Source: Candidatus Delongbacteria bacterium (GTDB lineage: Bacteria > Delongbacteria > UBA4055). From it: DNA of 12,797 bases. The notes under the pieces were generated by a model. That model had not been told where the DNA came from. It made no database searches and saw nothing but the letters and a program-made list of their open reading frames with translations. The stretch lies in the NCBI GenBank assembly GCA_016938535.1, contig JAFGUL010000151.1, positions 1 to 12,797 of the forward strand, in the 5' to 3' direction. The translations under genes were made by a program, and so were the position numbers. Positions 7,136-12,797 of this stretch are shown one piece after another; the stretch's first letter is position 1; each line of letters starts with the position of its first letter.

Positions 7136-7287
7136 ATCCGTCTCCGGTTAAATTGTTATGAAATTTAAACAAAATGAGTTCCAAAAACAAGGAAAGCTTT
7201 TTTTATATAATATTTTACTTTGATTATAAGAAAAAATTTAGTATTTTGTGAGCGAAAGAATGTTTTAAAAATAGTCCGGGGAGATAT
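7136..7287. promoter_or_regulatory. Divergent intergenic region with candidate promoters
   Basis: These 152 AT-rich bases separate the prepilin peptidase (minus) from the hybrid kinase (plus), so promoters in both directions are expected. On the minus strand TATAAT occurs at 7223-7228 within TTTCTTATAAT. On the plus strand TATAAT occurs at 7206-7211, and a weaker TTGATT (7220-7225) / TATTTT (7242-7247) pair is spaced by 16. None has a clear full match. A ribosome-binding GGGGAG (7278-7283) precedes the kinase ATG by 4 bases. Confidence 0.4.
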
Positions 7288-10200
7288 ATGAAGTTTTTCC
7301 GCCCGCTGCTGTGTTTGATAATATTTATATTTACTTTATTTCGACTTTATGCGGTGGCGGCAGACGGAGGAATTACAATTTCCCACAATCTGAACAATCC
7401 GCCGTTCAAATTCGTTAATGCTTCAGGCGAACCGGACGGTATTTTGATCGATTTCTGGAAGTTCTGGTCTGAAAAGACAGGTGTCCCGGTAGAGTTTTCA
7501 GCAACGGATTTTAATTCCACGATACAGATGGTCTCAGACGGAAGGGCTGATGTAAACGCAGGTCTGTTCTACTCCGAAGAAAGAGACCGTTATCTTGATT
7601 TTTCCGATCCTGTAATTGATGTTGACTATTATATATTTACTGAAAGAAGGTTCTATGAGAACGGTCAGGACATTGATCGCCTTAAACCGTTCAGGATAGG
7701 AGTTCCCGAAGGATACACTGCCGATATTGTAAAAAAGAACCATGCCGAACTTTCGACAGTTATATTTCCCGACCTACCTTCGGTTTACGAAGCGGCTCAC
7801 AATGGGGATATACTCGTATTTGTTTCACCTGCTGAGAACTACAAATACTACCTCCAAAGCACCGGTCAAGAAAGCAGTTTTGTCCTCTTTTCAGAAGATC
7901 CGCTTTATTCTATGAGCTACAGAGGCGCTGTGAGAGAAGGAAATTCCTCACTCTTGAAAATAATAAATAAAGGAATAGCCCGGATCTCGTCACTAGAAAC
8001 AGAAAGTATTAAGACCGGCTGGTTCGATAAGATAAGAAATGATTACGCTTTGAGTCATAGAGAGATGATAATGTTCAGCGATGAAGAGGAAAAATGGCTT
8101 GCAGGTCATTCTGAGATCACAGTAACGGGAGATCCCGACTGGCCGCCGAATTCCTATTATGACAATAACGGGATCTATTCAGGGATCGTTGCGGATCTTT
8201 GGGATCTGATAGAACGAAGATCAGGCTTAAGGTTCAAAAGAGTGCGCAGCAGTGACTGGGCAGAAAGCCTTGATATGGTCAGAAAGGGAGAAGTTCAGGT
8301 AATAGACTGCGTCTCCGAAACTCCCGAAAGAAAAGATTTCATGATCTTTTCCGATGTGATGTTTTCTTCCAATATCGTTCTGGTCGGAAGAGAAGATACA
8401 AGGTTCGTGAACGGTATAAGCGATATCGGAGAACTGACTCTCGCTGTTCAGGAAGGCGTTTCTGAAATAGAGCTTTTAAAAAAAGACCATCCTGATATCA
8501 GACTTTCATATTATTCTGATCCTGACATGGCTTACAGAGATGTTTCTGCGGGAAAAGTAGATCTTTTCTTAAGGCATCAGTCGGATTTTTCATTTAAGCA
8601 GAAGGAAAAAATGCTCACTAACCTAAAGATCGTAGGCCCGACTGACTATACAAGGGAATACAGAATAGGGGTATCGAAGGGCAACAGAGAACTTGCCGGC
8701 ATAATGAACACGATCATTTCACACATAACTCAGGAGGAGAAAAATAATATATTCGACAAATGGTACGGCAGGGAAAAAGCAGTTGTTGACTACGGACTGC
8801 TCTGGAAGATCGTTCTTTCCGCTCTTGTGGTCATAGCTCTTGTTTTCTACTGGAACCGTACGCTTGCAAGAGAGGTCGAACTGAGAAAAAAGGCCCAGGC
8901 TGCACTTGAGATCGCCATTCAGAAAGCTGAAGAAGCCACTAAAGCGAAAAGTGTTTTTCTTGCAAATATGAGCCATGAGATCAGAACTCCGATGAATGCG
9001 GTAATAGGTTTCTCCGATCTTCTGAAAAAGACACCCATGACTTCCGAGCAGAATTCATACCTCAGTACGATCAAATCCGCAGGTACGACACTGCTTAATA
9101 TCATAAATGATATACTTGACATTTCCAAGGTCGAGGCCAACAAGATAGAACTGAATTATTCTTTTTTCGACCTCTGCTCGATGATGTTCGACCTTACGCA
9201 GTTCTTTGATGAGAAGATAAGATCGAAAAACCTGACTTTTAAGGTCAGCTGTGACCATGGGGGACCTCTGATAGTTTATCTTGATGAGATGAGGCTGCGG
9301 CAGATCCTTACGAATCTTATAAGCAATGCGGTAAAGTTCACAAGCTCGGGATGGATCGGGATGGGTGCAAAAGCTGTAAAGAACGATGACGGAACTGTCG
9401 ATATCTCGATAACCGTAAGTGATACAGGCATAGGCATACCAGAAGAGGATCTCGGTAAAATTTTCGATGCCTTTGAACAGTCAGGCCAGTCGATCCATTC
9501 AAAAAAGTATCAGGGGACAGGGCTCGGTCTCGCGATAACAAAAAAGTTCTCCGAACTCATGAAAGGGTCTGTCAGAGTTACAAGTGAAGTGGGTAAAGGA
9601 TCCGAGTTTACAGTAAGTTTCAGAAATGTGAAAACCGACGGAAATTCAGAAAAAGAATCGGCTTCAAATGAAAAAGAACAGTCCCCCGTAAAATTCAGTA
9701 AAGCAAAAGTACTTGTAGCAGACGATATCGTATCCAACAGATTTCTTCTCACAGAATTATGCGCCGGTCTTGGTCTTGAGACTGTCGAAGCAGCGAACGG
9801 CAGAGAAGCCGTTGAAAAGGCCAAGCTTTATGTTCCCGATCTGATCCTGCTTGATATGAGAATGCCTGAAATGGACGGATACGAGGCCATAGAAATTTTG
9901 AAAAACGATCCTGCCACAAAAAAAATACCGGTTATAGCTGTGACCGCATCTGTTATGGGAAATGAAATGGCAAGGATCGAAAAGCTGCGTTTTGACGGGT
10001 TTGTAAGAAAGCCTGTAAGCCTTAATGACCTGATCGGACAAATGAAGAAGGTTTTAAGATACGAAGTGATAGAAGAACTAAAAGACGAGTCATCCGATGA
10101 ATCAGAAAGTATAACGGATGCAGGAATTCTTTACGAGAAACTTACATCAGTTTATAAAGATCAGGTAAATGAAGCTAAACAGACACACAATTTCTCTCAG

Positions 10201-10380
10201 ATAGGAAGGATCGCATCTGAACTAAACGAACTTGCAGAAATTCACGGGTCGGGTAAACTCAGAAATTTCTCCCGGGGGTTAATGAGTGCCGTTCAGGAAT
10301 ACGATGTCGAGAAAATCAAAATATTCCTTGATAATTTCAATGATACGACCGATAATTTAATGAAAACGCAGGAGGACTAA
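7288..10380 (+). CDS. BvgS-like hybrid sensor histidine kinase with two periplasmic binding domains
   Basis: This 1030-residue inner-membrane sensor has, in order: a signal peptide/membrane anchor (1-25), two solute-binding-protein family 3 (Venus flytrap) domains (about 27-250 and 275-495), one membrane helix (about 504-522), a short coiled coil (525-555), a HisKA domain with phospho-acceptor His563 in MSHEIRTP, an HATPase domain with N box (Asn676/Asn680), DTGIGIP (712-718) and GTGLGLAI (743-750), and a receiver domain (about 805-925) with acidic Asp812/Asp813, phospho-acceptor Asp856, Thr886 and Lys908. The last 90 residues are helical and resemble a degenerate HPt domain without the usual phospho-histidine motif. 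It has no PAS domain before HisKA, unlike BvgS itself. It probably senses an amino-acid-like or other small periplasmic ligand; the ligand cannot be read from the sequence. It heads an operon with a REC-PAS gene 1 base downstream. Confidence 0.95.
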   Translation: MKFFRPLLCLIIFIFTLFRLYAVAADGGITISHNLNNPPFKFVNASGEPDGILIDFWKFWSEKTGVPVEFSATDFNSTIQMVSDGRADVNAGLFYSEERDRYLDFSDPVIDVDYYIFTERRFYENGQDIDRLKPFRIGVPEGYTADIVKKNHAELSTVIFPDLPSVYEAAHNGDILVFVSPAENYKYYLQSTGQESSFVLFSEDPLYSMSYRGAVREGNSSLLKIINKGIARISSLETESIKTGWFDKIRNDYALSHREMIMFSDEEEKWLAGHSEITVTGDPDWPPNSYYDNNGIYSGIVADLWDLIERRSGLRFKRVRSSDWAESLDMVRKGEVQVIDCVSETPERKDFMIFSDVMFSSNIVLVGREDTRFVNGISDIGELTLAVQEGVSEIELLKKDHPDIRLSYYSDPDMAYRDVSAGKVDLFLRHQSDFSFKQKEKMLTNLKIVGPTDYTREYRIGVSKGNRELAGIMNTIISHITQEEKNNIFDKWYGREKAVVDYGLLWKIVLSALVVIALVFYWNRTLAREVELRKKAQAALEIAIQKAEEATKAKSVFLANMSHEIRTPMNAVIGFSDLLKKTPMTSEQNSYLSTIKSAGTTLLNIINDILDISKVEANKIELNYSFFDLCSMMFDLTQFFDEKIRSKNLTFKVSCDHGGPLIVYLDEMRLRQILTNLISNAVKFTSSGWIGMGAKAVKNDDGTVDISITVSDTGIGIPEEDLGKIFDAFEQSGQSIHSKKYQGTGLGLAITKKFSELMKGSVRVTSEVGKGSEFTVSFRNVKTDGNSEKESASNEKEQSPVKFSKAKVLVADDIVSNRFLLTELCAGLGLETVEAANGREAVEKAKLYVPDLILLDMRMPEMDGYEAIEILKNDPATKKIPVIAVTASVMGNEMARIEKLRFDGFVRKPVSLNDLIGQMKKVLRYEVIEELKDESSDESESITDAGILYEKLTSVYKDQVNEAKQTHNFSQIGRIASELNELAEIHGSGKLRNFSRGLMSAVQEYDVEKIKIFLDNFNDTTDNLMKTQED
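10371..10375 (+). promoter_or_regulatory. Strong ribosome binding site inside the end of the kinase gene
   Basis: GGAGG lies in the last codons of the kinase gene, 6 bases before the ATG at 10382. It fixes the start of the REC-PAS gene and shows that the two are translated from one mRNA. Confidence 0.8.
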
Positions 10381-10381
10381 A

Positions 10382-11263
10382 ATGCCCGAAAATTACAGGA
10401 TCCTTATGGTGGATGACTCCCCGAAAAATATCCAGGTTGTTGCAAATTTTTTACAAAATGAGGGGTATGATCTTTCTTTTGCCACTGACGGCAAAGAGGC
10501 ACTTCAGATACTTTCCAAAGTAGATTTCGATCTTATACTTCTCGATGTAGTAATGCCTGAAATTGACGGTTTTGAGGTTTGCAGAAAAATCACTTCGGAT
10601 GAAAAATATAAAAATATTCCAGTTCTGTTCCTGACAGTGAAAACGGATCCCGAAAGCATAATAAAAGGATTCGAGAGCGGAGGCGTGGATTACATAACTA
10701 AACCGTTCAATCCCTACGAACTCCTTGCAAGGATAAAAACACACTTGAGACTTAAATCTATCCAGGCTAAATACAGAGAGAACAACGATAAGCTGATAGC
10801 GGAAATATCACTAAGACAGAAAGTGGAGAAACAGATCAAGAATCTCAATGCGGAACTTGAATATAAGGTCAAAGACAGGACCAAACACATTTATAAGCTT
10901 GCAGGGATAATCGACCAGCTCTATGAGGATGTAATAATAACTGACAGGAACGGAAGAATTGAATATGTCAATAAATCATTCGAGCATAATTCGGGTTATG
11001 AAGCAGACGAAGTTATCGGCGATATACCGAGATTTATGGATAAGGGTAAATATTCGGAAGGATTTTATGAAGAATTGTGGACAACGGTCAGAAGCGGCAA
11101 AACATGGCGCGGCACATTCAGGAATACAAGAAAGGACGGTACACCTTTTACAGAAGAAGTAACCGTAGTTCCGATATTTAATCACGGTACAGAACCGGAA
11201 GGATATTTTTCATTAAAACGGGATGCGGCTCAGATCAAACAAACCAAAAAAGAGGACAACTGA
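10382..11263 (+). CDS. Response regulator: receiver, coiled coil and PAS domain, no output domain
   Basis: This 293-residue cytosolic protein starts with a complete receiver domain (about 5-122): acidic Asp11/Asp12, phospho-acceptor Asp55 in LILLDVVMP, Thr85 and Lys107 in ITKPFNP. A coiled-coil linker follows (about 125-170), then a PAS domain (about 172-285: a DVIITDRNGRIEYVNKSFE start, GYEADEVIG, and a TWRGTFRNTRKDG strand typical of PAS). It then ends in a short charged tail. In related proteins a histidine kinase, GGDEF or other output domain follows the PAS; none exists here, and the next gene starts 2 bases after the stop. It is the likely partner of the hybrid kinase 1 base upstream, perhaps acting through protein contacts. 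The PAS ligand is unknown. Truncation of an ancestral kinase is possible, but the tight operon argues for a functional short form. Confidence 0.9.
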   Translation: MPENYRILMVDDSPKNIQVVANFLQNEGYDLSFATDGKEALQILSKVDFDLILLDVVMPEIDGFEVCRKITSDEKYKNIPVLFLTVKTDPESIIKGFESGGVDYITKPFNPYELLARIKTHLRLKSIQAKYRENNDKLIAEISLRQKVEKQIKNLNAELEYKVKDRTKHIYKLAGIIDQLYEDVIITDRNGRIEYVNKSFEHNSGYEADEVIGDIPRFMDKGKYSEGFYEELWTTVRSGKTWRGTFRNTRKDGTPFTEEVTVVPIFNHGTEPEGYFSLKRDAAQIKQTKKEDN

Positions 11264-11265
11264 AT

Positions 11266-11826
11266 ATGTTGCATGTTTCTGAATTAAGACCGGAAGGCAT
11301 TTTCCTTTATAACGGATTCGCACACAAGGTTGTAAAAAGAGAAATTTACAGTCCGCCTGAAGGAAAAACTCTTGTCAAACTGAAAACTTTCAATCTCGAT
11401 ACGGGGGAAACGATAAATTATACTCTCGAGGAGGACATGAAGATAAGCAAGCCCGTACTTAACGAGGTTCAGCTTAAATTTATAAGCAGAAAGAAGAATT
11501 TTCTTGTTTTTAAGGACGAAGATAATGATGAGACCATAGAGATCAGAAGATCTCTTTTGGGCGAGAATAATATATACCTTCAGGATAATTCCTTTGTAAC
11601 CGCTCTCTATTACAAAAACATGTTCGCCTCTCTGGAACTTCCTAAAGTCGTTTCCATGGAAGTTGAGTTTACCGAAGACATAGAAAAAGACAGCAGTAAT
11701 ACCGATTATGTCAAGGAAGCCCGACTAAGTAACGGTCAGACTATAAAAGTACCTTCATTTGTCAAGACAGGAGACAATGTTCTGATACTTCTCGATAATG
11801 GAGAATATATTCGCAGGGAATCATAA
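11266..11826 (+). CDS. Divergent elongation factor P-like protein
   Basis: This 186-residue protein has the length and three-domain layout of EF-P (about 185-190), which binds stalled ribosomes and helps form difficult peptide bonds. The N-terminal KOW-like domain (1-64) shows LRPEGIFLYNGFAHKVV and LDTGETINYTL; the middle OB domain (about 65-128) contains NEVQLKFI and the LELPKVVSMEVE exit strand; the last domain ends with the family signature GEYIRRES. Aligned without gaps, the loop PGKG that carries the modified Lys34 of Escherichia coli EF-P reads PPEG here, with Glu32 at the modified position (codon 11359-11361) and Lys34 two residues later. It is therefore probably a paralogue with a changed function rather than the housekeeping EF-P, though some EF-P types do work without modification. 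GAGG at 11252-11255 precedes the ATG; the gene is co-transcribed with the kinase and REC-PAS genes. Confidence 0.85.
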   Translation: MLHVSELRPEGIFLYNGFAHKVVKREIYSPPEGKTLVKLKTFNLDTGETINYTLEEDMKISKPVLNEVQLKFISRKKNFLVFKDEDNDETIEIRRSLLGENNIYLQDNSFVTALYYKNMFASLELPKVVSMEVEFTEDIEKDSSNTDYVKEARLSNGQTIKVPSFVKTGDNVLILLDNGEYIRRES

Positions 11827-11831
11827 AAACG

Positions 11832-11848
11832 GAAAATACAATATTTTC
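11832..11848. repeat. AT-rich inverted repeat after the EF-P-like gene
   Basis: GAAAATA and TATTTTC arms with a CAA loop sit 5 bases after the stop, followed by an A run and a T run (11854-11870). It could act as a weak terminator of the three-gene operon, but the stem has only one G-C pair and no T run follows directly. Confidence 0.3.
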
Positions 11849-11887
11849 GCGTTAAAAAAATAATTTTTATTAAGGTTAATGATGTGT

Positions 11888-11893
11888 TATATT
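11888..11893 (+). promoter_or_regulatory. Candidate -10 box for iorA
   Basis: TATATT lies 35 bases before the iorA ATG in the 102-base gap after the EF-P-like gene. No convincing -35 element is present at 16-18 bases. It is suggested mainly because the preceding operon seems to end just upstream. Confidence 0.22.
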
Positions 11894-11928
11894 TAGACCG
11901 GAATTAAAAAATTGCTTAAGGAATGACT

Positions 11929-12797
11929 ATGGAAAAACTATTACTGCTCGGTGACGAAGCTCTTGCACAGGGAGCTATCGATGCCGGAATGTCGGGAATG
12001 TACGCATATCCCGGAACTCCTTCAACAGAGATCATGGAATATGTTCAGAGGTCAAAGACAGCTTCAGAAAGAAATATACACAGAAAATGGTCTGCAAATG
12101 AAAAAACTGCTGCAGAGTCAGCTCTCGGGATGTCCTATGCAGGAAAGAGATCGATGTGCGCAATGAAGCATGTGGGACTTAATGTTGCAGCGGACTGCTT
12201 TATGAATTCAGCTGTAACAGGGGCTAACGGCGGAACTATTGTGGCTGTTGCTGACGATCCTTCAATGCATTCCTCCCAGAATGAGCAGGATTCAAGAAAT
12301 TACGGAAAATTCGCACTTATGCCGATGCTGGAACCGTCAAATCAGCAGGAATGCTATGACATGGCCTTTTATGCTTTCGAAATGAGCGAGAAGTATCAGA
12401 TACCGATGCTGATGAGACTTACTACAAGACTTTCACACTCGAGAAGCGGAGTCGCTCCGAAAGAGATCATCAAAGAAAATGACCTTAAGCTTCCAGAAGA
12501 TAAAAGACAGTTCGTTCTGCTTCCGGCGATAGCAAGAAAAAGATACAGGCTACTTCTTGCAAATCAGGAAAAATTTGAGGCTGAAAGTGAGAATTCACCT
12601 TTCAACAGATATATTGACGGTCAGGATAAAACAAAAGGCATAATAGCCTGCGGAATAGCGTATAATTACCTTATGGAAAATTATAACGGCGGAGCATGTC
12701 CTCATCCAGTACTCAAGATCAGCCAGTATCCGCTGCCTAGAAAGATGATCGAAAAAATGACATCAGAATGTAAAGAGATAATCGTTCTTGAAGAAGG
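11929..12797 (+). CDS. iorA: Indolepyruvate:ferredoxin oxidoreductase, alpha subunit, 3'-truncated
   Basis: This thiamine-diphosphate enzyme subunit oxidatively decarboxylates aryl pyruvates to aryl-CoA with ferredoxin as acceptor, in anaerobic aromatic amino acid breakdown. Only the first 289 codons are present; the frame stays open to the window edge. ATG at 11929 follows AAGGAA (11918-11923) by 5 bases. Visible hallmarks are AYPGTPSTEI near the start, the NEKTAAESALGMSYAGKRS segment with the glutamate expected to activate thiamine, MKHVGLNVAADCFMNSA, VADDPSMHSSQNEQDSRNY, and MRLTTRLSHSRSGV. These match the pyrimidine-binding domain of IorA. The C-terminal thiamine diphosphate/Mg and ferredoxin-like [4Fe-4S] domains, and an iorB partner, would lie beyond the edge. 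An out-of-frame open stretch inside it (11951-12166) is not a gene. Confidence 0.95.
   Translation, partial: MEKLLLLGDEALAQGAIDAGMSGMYAYPGTPSTEIMEYVQRSKTASERNIHRKWSANEKTAAESALGMSYAGKRSMCAMKHVGLNVAADCFMNSAVTGANGGTIVAVADDPSMHSSQNEQDSRNYGKFALMPMLEPSNQQECYDMAFYAFEMSEKYQIPMLMRLTTRLSHSRSGVAPKEIIKENDLKLPEDKRQFVLLPAIARKRYRLLLANQEKFEAESENSPFNRYIDGQDKTKGIIACGIAYNYLMENYNGGACPHPVLKISQYPLPRKMIEKMTSECKEIIVLEE

Noticed and set aside
10382..11263. Frameshifted remnant of a longer kinase after the PAS domain
   Set aside because: The EF-P-like gene begins 2 bases after the stop with its own ribosome binding site, leaving no room for a decayed kinase domain.
11951..12166. 71-codon plus-strand open frame
   Set aside because: It is out of frame within iorA, which is clearly the coding frame through to the window edge.
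1..12797. CRISPR array, tRNA, rRNA, insertion sequence or attachment site
   Set aside because: No regularly spaced repeats, tRNA-like folds, transposase motifs or long terminal repeats were seen; all gene-free gaps are under 160 bases.

Overview
The window reads as chromosomal DNA of an anaerobic, Gram-negative-type bacterium. It is AT-leaning (roughly 40% GC by eye), uses AGA/AGG arginine codons heavily, and has short intergenic gaps. Anaerobiosis is suggested by an indolepyruvate:ferredoxin oxidoreductase and a NifS/NifU-type Fe-S system. A diderm envelope is suggested by a prepilin peptidase and a BvgS-like sensor with two periplasmic binding domains. The protein set would fit a candidate phylum of the FCB/Delongbacteria/Cloacimonadota kind, but that placement is a guess. 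I see no mobile element, tRNA, rRNA or CRISPR array.

Layout. (1) 2-361 (+): the 3' part of queF (queuosine precursor synthesis), cut by the window edge. (2) 464-1708 (+): a DUF1015-family protein, with a candidate promoter and small inverted repeats in front of it. (3) 1714-1740: a perfect palindrome that serves as a bidirectional terminator between convergent genes. (4) Minus strand, read from right to left: prepilin peptidase (7135-5522), cysteine desulfurase nifS (5447-4209), a NifU/IscU-type scaffold (4205-3546), a radical SAM protein with a winged-helix tail (3546-2614), and a secreted protein of unknown function (2571-1744). nifS, the scaffold and the radical SAM gene are packed with a 3-bp gap and a 1-bp overlap, so they are surely one transcript. 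(5) Plus strand from 7288: a BvgS-like hybrid histidine kinase, a REC-PAS protein 1 bp behind it, and a divergent EF-P-like protein 2 bp further on, forming a tight three-gene operon. (6) 11929 to the edge (+): the 5' part of iorA.

How the genes fit together. NifS releases sulfur from cysteine, the scaffold builds Fe-S clusters, and the co-transcribed radical SAM protein is itself a [4Fe-4S] enzyme. The kinase would sense a periplasmic ligand and may pass phosphate to the REC-PAS protein. Why an EF-P paralogue is co-transcribed with that pair is unexplained.

Most unusual points: the prepilin peptidase carries about 260 extra, mostly helical and charged residues in the cytoplasmic loop before its last membrane helix; the NifU-like scaffold ends in a MIP18/DUF59-type domain instead of the usual NFU domain; and the EF-P-like protein has glutamate where EF-P carries its modified lysine or arginine. 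No single stretch clearly reveals a wholly new multi-gene system; these three architectures are the best leads.
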